From the NCBI RefSeq assembly GCF_023715105.1, contig NZ_JAMBNO010000008.1, positions 124,001 to 188,000 of the forward strand: DNA of 64,000 bases. Reading direction: 5' to 3'. The translations under genes were made by a program, and so were the position numbers. Shown one piece after another: positions 26,346 to 37,770 of the stretch; position 1 is the first letter of the stretch, and every line of letters starts with the position of its first letter. Below the pieces are notes generated by a model that was not told where the DNA came from, did no database searches, and saw only the letters and a program-made list of their open reading frames with translations. The stretch comes from Hydrogenophaga intermedia. Its GTDB lineage: Bacteria > Pseudomonadota > Gammaproteobacteria > Burkholderiales > Burkholderiaceae_C.

Positions 26346-27656
26346 ATGACCGTGACCGTTGAAACCCTGGAGAAGCTGGAGCGCAAGATCACGCTGACGC
26401 TGCCTGCCGACGTCATCCAGAACGAGGTGGCCGCGCGCCTCAAGCGCATCGCCCGCGACGTCAAGATGGACGGCTTTCGCCCCGGCAAGGTGCCGATGAA
26501 CGTGGTGGCCCAGCGCTACGGCTATTCGGTGCACTACGAGGTCATGAACGACAAGGTGGGCGAGGCCTTCGCCACCGCGGCCAACGAAGCGCAACTGCGC
26601 GTGGCTGGCCAGCCCCGCATCACCGAGAAGGAAGGCGCGCCCGAAGGCCAGCTGGCCTTCGACGCGGTCTTCGAGGTCTACCCCGAGGTCAAGATCGGCG
26701 ATCTGACCGGTGCCAAGGTCGAGAAGTTGGATGCGTCGGTCGACGAAGCTGCCATCGAGCGCACCCTGGACATCCTGCGCAAGCAGCGCCGCACCTTCGC
26801 GCAGCGCGCCCAGGATCAGGCCGCCCAGGACGGCGACCGCGCCACCATCGACTTCGAAGGCAAGATCGACGGCGAGCCCTTCGAGGGCGGCAAGGCCGAG
26901 GCCTTCCAGTTCATCGTCGGTGACGGCCAGATGCTCAAGGAGTTCGAAGATGCCGTGCGCGGCATGAAAACCGGCGAGAGCAAGACCTTCCCGCTGGCCT
27001 TCCCGGCCGATTACCACGGCAAGGACGTGGCGGGCAAGACGGCCGACTTCCTGGTCACGGTCAAGAAACTCGAAGCCGCCCACCTGCCCGCCGTCGATGA
27101 AGCGCTGGCCAAGTCGCTGGGCATTGCCGACGGCACGGTGGAAGGCTTGCGCGCCGACATCCGCAAGAACCTCGAGCGCGAAGTCAAGTTCCGCCTGCAG
27201 GCCCGCAACAAGGCCGCCGTGATGGACGCGCTCGTGGCCGTGGCCGAACTCGATCTGCCCAAGTCCGTGGTGCAGTCCGAGCTGGATCGCCTGGTCGAGG
27301 GTGCCCGTGCCGATCTCAAGCAGCGCGGTATCAAGGACGCCGAGAAGGCCCCGATCCCCGACGAGCTGTTCCGCCCGCAGGCCGAGCGCCGCGTGCGCCT
27401 GGGCCTGGTGGTGGCCGAGCTGGTCAAGGCCAACGAACTGCACGCCAAGCCCGAGCAGATCAAGGCCCACATCGAAGAGCTGGCCGCTTCCTACGAGAAG
27501 CCGGCCGACGTGATCCGCTGGTACCAGAGCGACAACCGCCGCATGGCCGAGGTCGAGGCCATCGTGATCGAGAACAACGTGACCGAATTCGTGCTGTCCA
27601 AGGCCCAGGTCGAGAACAAGACCGTGGCTTTTGACGAACTGATGGCGCAGTCCTGA
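26346..27656 (+). CDS. tig: Trigger factor, ribosome-associated chaperone and prolyl isomerase
   Basis: 436 residues, close to the usual 432. The N-terminal ribosome-binding domain has the signature GFRPGKVPMNVVAQRYG (about 38-54, cf. FRxGK). The PPIase domain (about 155-245) begins DGDRATIDFEGKIDGEPFEGGKAEAF, and the helical chaperone C-terminal domain follows. It binds nascent chains at the exit tunnel. Start at 26346 with TTTGGAGAACACC upstream; a longer frame runs back into the tRNA and is false. It heads the conserved tig-clpP-clpX-lon quality-control block and ends in its own terminator. Confidence 0.98.
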   Translation: MTVTVETLEKLERKITLTLPADVIQNEVAARLKRIARDVKMDGFRPGKVPMNVVAQRYGYSVHYEVMNDKVGEAFATAANEAQLRVAGQPRITEKEGAPEGQLAFDAVFEVYPEVKIGDLTGAKVEKLDASVDEAAIERTLDILRKQRRTFAQRAQDQAAQDGDRATIDFEGKIDGEPFEGGKAEAFQFIVGDGQMLKEFEDAVRGMKTGESKTFPLAFPADYHGKDVAGKTADFLVTVKKLEAAHLPAVDEALAKSLGIADGTVEGLRADIRKNLEREVKFRLQARNKAAVMDALVAVAELDLPKSVVQSELDRLVEGARADLKQRGIKDAEKAPIPDELFRPQAERRVRLGLVVAELVKANELHAKPEQIKAHIEELAASYEKPADVIRWYQSDNRRMAEVEAIVIENNVTEFVLSKAQVENKTVAFDELMAQS

Positions 27657-27677
27657 TCGACGCATCGGTCACGCAGG

Positions 27678-27708
27678 GAGGGCGGACGCGTTCCGCCCTC
27701 TTTTTTTT
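27678..27708 (+). terminator. Rho-independent terminator of tig
   Basis: GAGGGCGGA (27678-27686) pairs with TCCGCCCTC (27692-27700) around CGCGT, followed by eight T residues. It lies 21 bp after the tig stop, so clpP must have its own promoter. Confidence 0.9.
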
Positions 27709-27844
27709 GCCTCGACCGGCCCCACCTACCTGCGCCAGCCCCAAGCGACGCGGGCCATGGCCCCACCGCCGGTGGGCGTTGTGATGGGTTGGTTACAGTA
27801 GGGTCACGTCACTCGCCGCAGAAGCGGTGCATCCGGAGAAACGC

Positions 27845-28462
27845 ATGAGCGCAATGGACATCCAAGGCCTGGGCATGGTCCCCATGGTCATCGAACAATC
27901 GGGCCGCGGCGAACGCGCCTACGACATCTACTCGCGCCTGCTCAAGGAGCGTGTGATCTTCCTGGTCGGCCCCGTGAACGACCAGACGGCCAACCTGGTG
28001 GTGGCCCAGCTGCTGTTCCTGGAAAGCGAGAACCCCGACAAGGACATCTCGTTCTACATCAACTCGCCGGGTGGTTCGGTGAGCGCCGGCATGGCGATCT
28101 TCGACACCATGAACTTCATCAAGCCCGATGTGTCCACGCTGTGCGTGGGCATGGCCGCGAGCATGGGCGCGTTCCTGCTGGCCGCGGGTGCCAAGGGCAA
28201 GCGCTTTGCACTGCCGAACTCCAAGGTCATGATCCACCAGCCGCTGGGCGGCACCCAGGGTCAGGCCACCGAGATCGAGATCCACGCCCGCGAGATCCTC
28301 AAGACCCGCGAACAGCTCAACAAGATTCTGGCCGACCGCACCGGCCAGCCGCTGGAGAAGATCGAGCGCGACACCGAGCGCGACTACTACCTGAGCGCGG
28401 CCGAGTCGGCCGAGTACGGGCTGATCGACCGCGTGATCGAAAGACGCCCGACGGCCGGCTGA
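27845..28462 (+). CDS. clpP: ATP-dependent Clp protease proteolytic subunit
   Basis: 205 residues. The Ser-His-Asp triad is Ser106 (MAASMGAF), His131 ([10 protein letters not shown]) and Asp180 ([10 protein letters not shown]), with the oxyanion strand SPGGSVSAG near 75-82. It forms the tetradecameric barrel that degrades substrates fed by ClpX or ClpA. Start at 27845 ([10 protein letters not shown]) with GGAG upstream; the frame opens six codons earlier. The terminator of tig lies just before it and 107 bp separate it from clpX. Confidence 0.98.
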   Translation: MSAMDIQGLGMVPMVIEQSGRGERAYDIYSRLLKERVIFLVGPVNDQTANLVVAQLLFLESENPDKDISFYINSPGGSVSAGMAIFDTMNFIKPDVSTLCVGMAASMGAFLLAAGAKGKRFALPNSKVMIHQPLGGTQGQATEIEIHAREILKTREQLNKILADRTGQPLEKIERDTERDYYLSAAESAEYGLIDRVIERRPTAG

Positions 28463-28512
28463 CGCACCGGTGATGGGCGGCAGATCGCGGGATTTGCCGT
28501 CCATTTCCACCG

Positions 28513-28541
28513 TTTGGCCCGGTCGACCCTTGAACTATCAT
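28513..28541 (+). promoter_or_regulatory. Candidate promoter upstream of clpX
   Basis: TTTGGC (28513-28518) and TATCAT (28536-28541) are 17 bp apart in the 107-bp gap between clpP and clpX. This would let clpX-lon be expressed apart from clpP. Pattern match only. Confidence 0.35.
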
Positions 28542-28569
28542 TGATCACCGTTTTCCCCTTCTAGCGACC

Positions 28570-29835
28570 ATGGCCGACAAGAAAGCCGCCTCCAGCGAAA
28601 AAGCGCTGTATTGCTCCTTCTGCGGCAAAAGCCAGCACGAGGTCAAGAAGCTGATCGCCGGTCCCTCGGTGTTCATCTGCGACGAGTGCATCGACCTGTG
28701 CAACGACATCATTCGTGACGAGTTGCCCGGGGTCGAGTCGGTCAAGGCGTCTGCCGACGACCTGCCCACGCCAGCACTGCTCAAGTCCAACCTCGACAAC
28801 TACGTGATCGGCCAGGACGCCGCCAAGCGCGCACTGGCTGTGGCCGTCTATAACCACTACAAGCGCCTGCGCCACAAGCAGGCCTCGCGCAAGGAAGAGG
28901 TCGAACTCGCCAAGAGCAACATCCTGCTGATCGGCCCCACGGGTTCGGGCAAGACGCTGCTCGCCCAGACCATGGCGCGCATGCTCAACGTGCCCTTCGT
29001 GATGGCCGACGCCACCACGCTCACCGAGGCGGGCTACGTGGGCGAAGACGTCGAGAACATCGTCGCCAAGTTGCTGCAGAGCTGCAACTACGACATCGAG
29101 CGTGCGCAGCAGGGCATCGTCTACATCGACGAGATCGACAAGATCACGCGCAAGTCCGACAACCCCTCGATCACGCGCGACGTGTCGGGCGAGGGCGTGC
29201 AGCAGGCGCTGCTCAAGCTGATCGAAGGCACCATGGCCAGCGTGCCGCCGCAGGGCGGGCGCAAGCACCCCAACCAGGATTTCCTGCAGGTCGACACGAC
29301 CAACATCCTCTTCATCTGCGGCGGCGCGTTCGCCGGGCTGGAGAAGGTGATCGAGGCGCGCACCGAGGCCTCGGGCATCGGTTTTGGCGCCACCGTGCGC
29401 AGCAAGCAGCAGCGCAGCCTGACCGACGTGTTCCGCGAGGTCGAGCCCGAGGACCTGATCAAGTACGGCCTGATCCCCGAGCTCGTGGGTCGTCTGCCCG
29501 TGATCGCGGCGCTCGCCGAACTCAGCGAAGACGCGCTGGTCGACATCCTCACCCAGCCGAAGAATGCGGTGGTCAAGCAATTCTCGCGCCTGCTCTCGAT
29601 GGAGGGCGCCGAGCTCGAGGTGCGACCGGCCGCGCTCAAGGCCATTGCCCGCAAGGCGCTGGCGCGCAAGACCGGCGCCCGCGGATTGCGCTCCATACTG
29701 GAAAACGCGCTGATCGACACCATGTTCGAGCTGCCTGGCTTGAACAACGTCGAGAAGGTGGTGGTCGATGAGTCGACCATCGAAGAAAACAAACCGCCGC
29801 TGCTGGTCTACCGCGAAGCGGCCAAGCAGGCCTGA
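28570..29835 (+). CDS. clpX: ATP-dependent Clp protease ATP-binding subunit ClpX
   Basis: 421 residues. The N-terminal zinc-binding domain has Cys15, Cys18, Cys37 and Cys40. The AAA+ module has Walker A GPTGSGKT (122-129), Walker B VYIDEIDK (about 184-191), pore loop GYVGED and the sensor region [11 protein letters not shown]. The IGF-type ClpP-binding loop is expected around residue 270, where SGIGFGATV is seen. It unfolds tagged proteins and feeds ClpP. It is 17 bp before lon, so cotranscription is likely. Confidence 0.98.
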   Translation: MADKKAASSEKALYCSFCGKSQHEVKKLIAGPSVFICDECIDLCNDIIRDELPGVESVKASADDLPTPALLKSNLDNYVIGQDAAKRALAVAVYNHYKRLRHKQASRKEEVELAKSNILLIGPTGSGKTLLAQTMARMLNVPFVMADATTLTEAGYVGEDVENIVAKLLQSCNYDIERAQQGIVYIDEIDKITRKSDNPSITRDVSGEGVQQALLKLIEGTMASVPPQGGRKHPNQDFLQVDTTNILFICGGAFAGLEKVIEARTEASGIGFGATVRSKQQRSLTDVFREVEPEDLIKYGLIPELVGRLPVIAALAELSEDALVDILTQPKNAVVKQFSRLLSMEGAELEVRPAALKAIARKALARKTGARGLRSILENALIDTMFELPGLNNVEKVVVDESTIEENKPPLLVYREAAKQA

Positions 29836-29852
29836 TACCCATCGAGGTCGAT

Positions 29853-32285
<2,433 letters not shown>

Positions 32286-32300
32286 AAAAGTTGCCTGGGC

Positions 32301-32330
32301 TTGAAGGGGGCGCATTTTTTGCGCTATACT
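32301..32330 (+). promoter_or_regulatory. Promoter of the tRNA-Gly gene
   Basis: TTGAAG (32301-32306) and TATACT (32325-32330) are 18 bp apart, 37 bp before the tRNA. A short hairpin GCAAAAC/GTTTTGC (32341-32359) lies in the transcribed leader. Confidence 0.6.
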
Positions 32331-32367
32331 TCCAGCTTCTGCAAAACGCTCGGTTTTGCGGAAAAAC

Positions 32368-32443
32368 GCGGGAATAGCTCAGTTGGTAGAGCGCAACCTT
32401 GCCAAGGTTGAGGTCGCGAGTTCGAACCTCGTTTCCCGCTCCA
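32368..32443 (+). tRNA. tRNA-Gly(GCC)
   Basis: 76 nt. GCGGGAA (32368-32374) pairs with TTCCCGC (32433-32439), then T and encoded CCA. Anticodon stem CAACC/GGTTG with loop TTGCCAA gives GCC. T-loop GTTCGAACC is canonical. Confidence 0.97.
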
Positions 32444-32455
32444 GATTCGCAACCA

Positions 32456-32504
32456 GGGAAGCCCTGCTTCCCGCGCAGAAAGGGAAGCACAGCTTCCCTT
32501 TTTT
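32456..32504 (+). terminator. Double hairpin terminator after tRNA-Gly
   Basis: GGGAAGC/GCTTCCC (32456-32472) is followed by a stronger stem AAGGGAAGC (32480-32488) with GCTTCCCTT (32492-32500) and a T-run to 32504. It separates tRNA-Gly from tRNA-Cys. Confidence 0.8.
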
Positions 32505-32520
32505 GTCGGATGCACGAACC

Positions 32521-32594
32521 GGCGCGTTAGCAAAGCGGTTATGCAACGGATTGCAAATCCGTCTAGGGCGGTTCGACTCCGCCACGCGCCTCCA
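32521..32594 (+). tRNA. tRNA-Cys(GCA)
   Basis: 74 nt. GGCGCGT (32521-32527) pairs with ACGCGCC (32584-32590), then T and CCA. Anticodon stem CGGAT/ATCCG with anticodon GCA. T-loop GTTCGACTC. Confidence 0.97.
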
Positions 32595-32673
32595 GAACCA
32601 CCGTCAAACCCTGCCCGCCCGGTGCTGGCGGGGTTTGCTTTTTTCACCTGCGACAATGCGGCTGCGGCCCGTG

Positions 32674-32766
32674 GCCTCGATGGTGAAATTGGTAGACACA
32701 GCGGACTTAAACTCCGCCGCTTTCCCGCAAGGGGGCGTACCGGTTCGACCCCGGTTCGAGGCACCA
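32674..32766 (+). tRNA. tRNA-Leu(UAA)
   Basis: 93 nt. GCCTCGA (32674-32680) pairs with TCGAGGC (32756-32762), then A and CCA. The anticodon loop CTTAAAC gives TAA. A long variable arm marks type II. It is the second leucine tRNA of the window. Confidence 0.97.
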
Positions 32767-32806
32767 ACGCCAGGTCAATGCCGGTCCTGCCGGCGGAGTG
32801 AGATTC

Positions 32807-33430
32807 ATGAGCAGCCGATTCGACGCCCCCTTCGAGATTCACGTGCATGGCGATGTGCCGCTGCGGACCGACGTCGCGTACGAGCAGATCCAGGAAGCGC
32901 TCAAGCCTTTGTGGCAGTACGCGGGCGCGCGCTCGCTGGCCGCTGCAGCGGCCAGCAGCTACGAGGACGAGCCCGGTATCCGCTTCGAGGCCGACAGCCA
33001 CACCTTGCAGATCTGCTGGACCGTCAATGGTGACGAGGATTTCCGTCAGGCGATCGAGGATGCCTGCATGGGTCTCAACGAAATCGCTTCTGCCGGTGCG
33101 CCGCTGGAGGTGTCGTTCTATGACACCGAGTTCGATGAGGAAGACGACAGCGGCGAGGAAGAGGCCCGCGACGATTTCATCATGTGCTTCGTCGGCCCGA
33201 CGCCCGCGGCCATCATGCAGGTGCAGCGTGACCTGCTCGTGCAGGACGTGGTGCAGGTCATGGAGCGCCACTTCGACGCGTCCGAACTCGGCGACGTGGT
33301 GGCCTCGATCGACAAGCTCTTCAACCAACGCTTCGACGCGCTGGTGAACTCCATGCAGCTGGGCAAGCCGCCGCGCGGCCATGGCCCGTCGGGTCACGGC
33401 GGCCCGCGCAAGCCACGCCACCTGCACTGA
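32807..33430 (+). CDS. Conserved hypothetical protein with acidic middle and His-rich tail
   Basis: 207 residues from the ATG at 32807, preceded by GGAG; the frame opens three codons earlier at a GTG. Not recognised with certainty. It has an alpha/beta N-terminal domain (SSRFDAPFEIHVHGDVPLRTD), an acidic stretch EFDEEDDSGEEEARDD (about 108-123), a helical segment DLLVQDVVQVMERHFDASEL and a Gly/Pro/His-rich tail. No signal peptide or transmembrane helix, so probably cytoplasmic. It follows tRNA-Leu by 40 bp. The family appears in Burkholderiales as an uncharacterised protein, as far as I can judge. Confidence 0.75.
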   Translation: MSSRFDAPFEIHVHGDVPLRTDVAYEQIQEALKPLWQYAGARSLAAAAASSYEDEPGIRFEADSHTLQICWTVNGDEDFRQAIEDACMGLNEIASAGAPLEVSFYDTEFDEEDDSGEEEARDDFIMCFVGPTPAAIMQVQRDLLVQDVVQVMERHFDASELGDVVASIDKLFNQRFDALVNSMQLGKPPRGHGPSGHGGPRKPRHLH

Positions 33431-33583
33431 CAGCGAGTCGCCCGCGCCGCGCTGCGCGCGACCCACTTGAGGGGGCAATGCCCACGGACCGGCAGAGCCC
33501 GATCCGTGGCGTTTGTCGGCAATGCACGCGCCCCGAATAGACTTCGGGGCATTGCGCCCCTTGGGCGCGCCTGCGGAGTCTGC
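33431..33583 (+). other. Intergenic stretch with two hairpins before the MFS gene
   Basis: CCACGGA (33482-33488) can pair with TCCGTGG (33513-33519), and CCCCGAA (33531-33537) with TTCGGGG (33543-33549). Neither is followed by T residues. They may structure the leader of the carrier gene or be the 3' end of the preceding transcript. Confidence 0.3.
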
Positions 33584-34888
33584 ATGGCCTTCTTCTCCAC
33601 CGATGCCCTGAACACCGGCGTGCGCAAGCGCGAGGTGTTCGGCTGGGCGATGTACGACTTCGCCAACTCAGGCTACACCACCGTCGTGCTGACCGCTGTG
33701 TTCGCCGCCTACTTCGTGGGGGCGGTGGCCGATGGTGCCGATTGGGCCACCTTCGCGTGGACAGCGGCGCTCAGCGTTTCGCACCTCATCGTGATGTTCA
33801 CCGTGCCCGCCATGGGCGCCTGGGCTGACCGCCATGCGGCAAAAAAGCGGTTGCTCATGCTGACCACGGTGGGCTGCGTGGTCACCACCGCCGGCCTGGC
33901 CCTCGTGCAGCCAGGGGCAGTCGCGTTGGGCGTGGTGCTGGTGATCGCGTCCAACGTGTGTTTTGCCTGGGGCGAATCGCTGGCCGCCGCTTTCCTGCCG
34001 GAACTCGCGAGGCCGCAGGCCATGGGCCGTGTGAGCGGCTGGGGCTGGAGCCTGGGCTACGTGGGTGGCATGCTCAGCCTGGGCCTGTGCCTGGCCTATG
34101 TGCTGTGGGCTCAGGCGCAGGGTCAGAAGGCGTCGCAGTTCGTGCCGGTCACCATGATCATCACGGCCGCGCTCTTCGGTCTGGCGGCGCTGTTCACCCT
34201 GGGCCTGCTGCGCGAGCGCGCCGAACCACAGGCCGGACGCGAGGGTGGCTGGCGCGCCTCGCTGCAGCGACTGCGTGTGACCTTCGGTCAGGCGCGCCAT
34301 TACCGCGATTTCATGTGGCTGCTGGCCAGCACGGCGGCCTATCAGGGCGGCGTGGCGGTGGCCATCGCGCTGGCGGCGATCTATGCCGAGCAGGTGATCG
34401 GCTTTGCGCAGCAGGAGACCATGCTGCTCATCTTCGTGCTCAACATCGCGGCCATGGTGGGCGCCTTCGCCTTCGGATACGGCCAGGATCGGCTGGGCCA
34501 CAAGCTCGCGCTGGGGCTCACGCTGGTGGGCTGGATCGCCACCTGCGTGATCGCCGCCCTGAGCACCACCAAGGGCCAGTTCTGGTGGGCAGCCACCATC
34601 GCCGGGCTGTGCATGGGGTCGAGCCAATCCGCCGGGCGCGCCATGGCCGGCATGCTGGCCCCCCCTGCGCAACTGGCTGAATTCTTCGGCCTGTGGACCT
34701 TCTCGACGCGCGTGGCCAGCATCGTGGGGCCGCTCACCTACGGCGCGATCACCTGGATGACCGCGGGCAACCACCGCCTGGCCATCGTGTCGACGGCCTT
34801 GATGTTCGTGCTCGGCCTGTTGTTGCTGATTCCCGTGAACATGCAACGCGGCCGCACCGCGGCCTTGACGGCGCCCGAGTTGCGCTGA
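33584..34888 (+). CDS. MFS transporter of the UMF1 type
   Basis: 434 residues with about 12 hydrophobic helices. The start MAFFSTDALNTGVRKREVFGWAMYDFANSGYTTVVLT, with the W-x-x-Y-D-x-A-N-S motif, marks the unknown-MFS family 1 (Atg22-like) group, some members of which export amino acids. ATG at 33584 with GCGGAG upstream; the longer frame runs through intergenic hairpins. The cytoplasmic loop around residue 205-230 is basic. Substrate unknown. The gene converges with murI with a 31-bp gap. Confidence 0.85.
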   Translation: MAFFSTDALNTGVRKREVFGWAMYDFANSGYTTVVLTAVFAAYFVGAVADGADWATFAWTAALSVSHLIVMFTVPAMGAWADRHAAKKRLLMLTTVGCVVTTAGLALVQPGAVALGVVLVIASNVCFAWGESLAAAFLPELARPQAMGRVSGWGWSLGYVGGMLSLGLCLAYVLWAQAQGQKASQFVPVTMIITAALFGLAALFTLGLLRERAEPQAGREGGWRASLQRLRVTFGQARHYRDFMWLLASTAAYQGGVAVAIALAAIYAEQVIGFAQQETMLLIFVLNIAAMVGAFAFGYGQDRLGHKLALGLTLVGWIATCVIAALSTTKGQFWWAATIAGLCMGSSQSAGRAMAGMLAPPAQLAEFFGLWTFSTRVASIVGPLTYGAITWMTAGNHRLAIVSTALMFVLGLLLLIPVNMQRGRTAALTAPELR

Positions 34889-34919
34889 TCGGGCGACGGA
34901 CAGCCCAAGGGGAAGCGCC

Positions 34920-35726
34920 TCAGTCCCCCAGGGTCAGCCGCTGTACCGCGGCCCGCTCCAGCCCCAGCCAGCGTTGTGCAGCCTGCGAGAGCACTTCGGT
35001 GCCACCCGTGCACCGCCACCGCAACGCAGCTTGCGCGTCGTTGCCTGGCAGGGGGCCAAGCAAGCTGGCCGCGCGGCGTGCCACGGCTTCGGCGGGGTCC
35101 ACCAACCGCAGCGGCTCTGCCCACGCGGCGCGCCACGCCGCGTCCACCAGGGGGTAGTGGGTGCAACCAAGCACCAGGGTGTCGATGGAAGGCGCGTGGC
35201 CGAGCAGGGCCTGCAGGTGCGAACGGCACAGCGCGTTCATCGCGGTTTCGTCGTTGCGCTCGATGGCGTCTGCCAGACCATCGGCCGCGTGGTCGTGGAT
35301 CTGCAAGCCTGGCCCGGCGCTGGCGAGGCAGGCGTCGCGCAGCGCGTGGTACCGGGGGCTCTGCAGTGTGGCGCGCGTGGCGAGCACACCCACGTGGCCG
35401 CTGCGGGTAAGGCCCAGGGCAGGGCGCACGGCGGGTTCGATGCCCACGATGGGCAGGTCGGGGTGCTCCCGGCGCAGGGCATCGATGGCCACGGCGGTGG
35501 CGCTGTTGCAGGCAAGAACGAGCAGATCGAGCGCGCTGTCGGCGCGCCACGCGCGTACCAGCGCGGCCAAGCGCTCGCGCAGCGAGGCGGCTTCACGCTC
35601 GCCATAGGGCGCCCAGGCGTTGTCCGCGAGGTAGTGGTAGTGCGCGGCGGGCAACGTGGCGCGCAAGGCGCGCAGCACGCTGAGCCCGCCGATGCCGCTG
35701 TCGAAGACGCCGATGACCGGCGCCAT
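34920..35726 (-). CDS. murI: Glutamate racemase
   Basis: 268 residues. Both catalytic cysteines are present: Cys73 (LACNSATA) and Cys188 (LGCTHYPL), and the N-terminal GVFDSGIGGLSVLRAL is diagnostic. It supplies D-glutamate for peptidoglycan. Start at 35726, only 5 bp after the fumarase stop, so the two form an operon; a longer frame would overlap fumarase. Confidence 0.96.
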   Translation of the reverse strand: MAPVIGVFDSGIGGLSVLRALRATLPAAHYHYLADNAWAPYGEREAASLRERLAALVRAWRADSALDLLVLACNSATAVAIDALRREHPDLPIVGIEPAVRPALGLTRSGHVGVLATRATLQSPRYHALRDACLASAGPGLQIHDHAADGLADAIERNDETAMNALCRSHLQALLGHAPSIDTLVLGCTHYPLVDAAWRAAWAEPLRLVDPAEAVARRAASLLGPLPGNDAQAALRWRCTGGTEVLSQAAQRWLGLERAAVQRLTLGD

Positions 35727-35731
35727 ATCCC

Positions 35732-37285
35732 TCAAGCGCTGGCGACCGTGATGCCCTTGAACTCGCCGGAGGCGATGCGCTGGCTCCACTCGGCCGGACC
35801 GGTGATGTGGGCGCTGGTACCCCCGGCGTCCACGGCCACGGTCACAGGCATGTCAACCACGTCGAACTCGTAGATGGCTTCCATGCCGAGGTCTTCGAAG
35901 CCGACCACGCGCGCCTGCTTGATCGCCTTGGACACGAGGTAGGCTGCTCCGCCCACTGCCATCAGGTAGGCGCTCTTGTGCTTCTTGATGGACTCGATCG
36001 CGACCGGGCCGCGCTCGGCCTTGCCGATCATGGCGATCAGGCCGGTCTGGCTGAGCATCATGTCGGTGAACTTGTCCATGCGCGTGGCGGTGGTGGGGCC
36101 GGCGGGGCCGACCACCTCGTCGCGCACCGGGTCGACCGGGCCCACGTAGTAGATGACGCGGTTGGTGAAGTCCACCGGCAGCTTCTCGCCCTTGGCGAAC
36201 ATGTCTTGAATGCGCTTGTGCGCGGCGTCGCGGCCGGTGAGCATCTTGCCGTTGAGCAGCAGCGTGTCACCGGGTTTCCAGCTGGCCACCTCTTCCTTCG
36301 TGAGCGTGTTCAGGTCGACGCGCTTGCTTTTCTTCGCATCGGGTTCCCAGTTCACGTTCGGCCACAGGTCGAGGCTGGGCGCGTCCAGGTAGACCGGGCC
36401 GCTGCCGTCGAGCACGAAGTGCGCGTGGCGCGTGGCTGCGCAGTTGGGGATCATGGCCACCGGCTTGCTGGCCGCGTGCGTGGGGTACATCGCGATCTTG
36501 ACGTCGAGCACGGTGGTAAGACCCCCCAGGCCCTGTGCGCCGATGCCCAGTGCGTTGACCTTCTCGTACAGCTCCAGACGCAGCTCTTCCACCTGCGTGA
36601 GCTTCTCACCCTTGCCGGCCTTGGCCTGCAGCTCGTACATGTCGATGTCTTCCATCAGGCTCTGCTTGGCCAGCAGCATGGCCTTCTCGGCCGTCCCGCC
36701 GATGCCGATGCCCAACATGCCCGGCGGGCACCAGCCCGCGCCCATGGTCGGTACGGTCTTGAGCACCCAGTCGACCAGGGAATCGCTGGGGTTGAGCATG
36801 ACGAACTTGCTCTTGTTCTCGCTGCCGCCGCCCTTGGCCGCCACCGTCACGTCGACGGTGTTGCCGGGCACGATCTCGGTGAAGATCACCGCAGGCGTGT
36901 TGTCCTTGGTGTTCTTGCGCGCGAAGTGCGGGTCGGCCACCACGCTGGCGCGAAGCTTGTTGTCGGCGTGGTTGTAGCCGCGGCGCACGCCTTCGTTGAT
37001 GGCGTCTTCCAGGCTGCCGCTGAAGCCTTCGAGCCGCACGTCCATGCCGATCTTGAGGAAGACGTTGACGATGCCCGTGTCCTGGCAGATCGGGCGGTGA
37101 CCGGTCGCGCTCATGCGGCTGTTGGTCAGGATCTGCGCGATCGCGTCCTTGGCCGCGGCGCTTTGCTCGCGCTCGTAGGCGCGCGCCAGGTGGGCGAGGT
37201 AGTCGGCCGGGTGGTAGTAGCTGATGAACTGCAGCGCGCCGGCAATGGATTCGATGAGGTCGTTCTGGCGGATGGTCGTCGTCAT
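35732..37285 (-). CDS. Class I fumarate hydratase (iron-sulfur type)
   Basis: 517 residues. The three likely 4Fe-4S ligands are Cys67 (PICQDTGI), Cys186 (GAGWCPPGM) and Cys282 (NCAATRH). The N-terminal alpha domain and C-terminal beta domain (VGPVDPVRDEVVGPAGPTTATRMDK) are fused as in FumA/FumB. It hydrates fumarate to L-malate in the TCA cycle; being oxygen-sensitive, it may benefit from the RIC repair protein encoded elsewhere in the window. Start at 37285; upstream codons belong to a non-conserved extension. It is cotranscribed with murI. Confidence 0.93.
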   Translation of the reverse strand: MTTTIRQNDLIESIAGALQFISYYHPADYLAHLARAYEREQSAAAKDAIAQILTNSRMSATGHRPICQDTGIVNVFLKIGMDVRLEGFSGSLEDAINEGVRRGYNHADNKLRASVVADPHFARKNTKDNTPAVIFTEIVPGNTVDVTVAAKGGGSENKSKFVMLNPSDSLVDWVLKTVPTMGAGWCPPGMLGIGIGGTAEKAMLLAKQSLMEDIDMYELQAKAGKGEKLTQVEELRLELYEKVNALGIGAQGLGGLTTVLDVKIAMYPTHAASKPVAMIPNCAATRHAHFVLDGSGPVYLDAPSLDLWPNVNWEPDAKKSKRVDLNTLTKEEVASWKPGDTLLLNGKMLTGRDAAHKRIQDMFAKGEKLPVDFTNRVIYYVGPVDPVRDEVVGPAGPTTATRMDKFTDMMLSQTGLIAMIGKAERGPVAIESIKKHKSAYLMAVGGAAYLVSKAIKQARVVGFEDLGMEAIYEFDVVDMPVTVAVDAGGTSAHITGPAEWSQRIASGEFKGITVASA

Positions 37286-37392
37286 GGCGTGCGCCCGTGG
37301 GGTGGCAGGGTGAATGCGGTGGGAATCCGCCATTTTCGCAGAGCCCGCGCGCCTTGCTGGCGGCACGGGCTGGCGCCCGCTCAAGGCCCGGT

Positions 37393-37770
37393 TCAGGGCC
37401 AGTTGACGGTGATCGACGCGTGCAGCCGGGTGCGTTTGCGTTCGGCTTCGGCCGACTCGTTGCGCAGGGGCCAACCCAACGTGAGGCGGGCCTGCACGCG
37501 CGGTCCCCATTCGGCCACCAGGCCCAGGCCGGCGCTGCTCAGGAAGTCGGCCTTCGTGATGTCGGACAGCGGTTCGGGACGGAAGGGGAACGCGCCGCCG
37601 TGGTCGATGAAGGCCAGGCCCGTCACGTGGGGCCCTCCGCCGCCCTCGGCGGGCGTGTACAGCCTTCGACGCAGCTCGGCGCTTGCGAGGTAGCCGCTGC
37701 GCCCGGTGAGCAGGCCCTCGCTGTAGCCACGCACACTGGCGCTGCCGCCCACCTGGAATTGCTCGGAAGA
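37393..37770 (-). pseudogene. TpsB/ShlB-type two-partner-secretion transporter, C-terminal remnant
   Basis: About 125 residues remain: SSEQFQVGGSASVRGYSEG... through DHGGAFPF to a C-terminal strand ending HASITVNWP. The VRGY-EG motif and terminal beta-strand belong to the barrel of FhaC/ShlB-type outer-membrane transporters, normally about 560 residues with POTRA domains. All POTRA and most barrel sequence is missing. The upstream side runs directly into an adhesin coding sequence in a different frame near 37770, so a deletion joined the two. Confidence 0.85.
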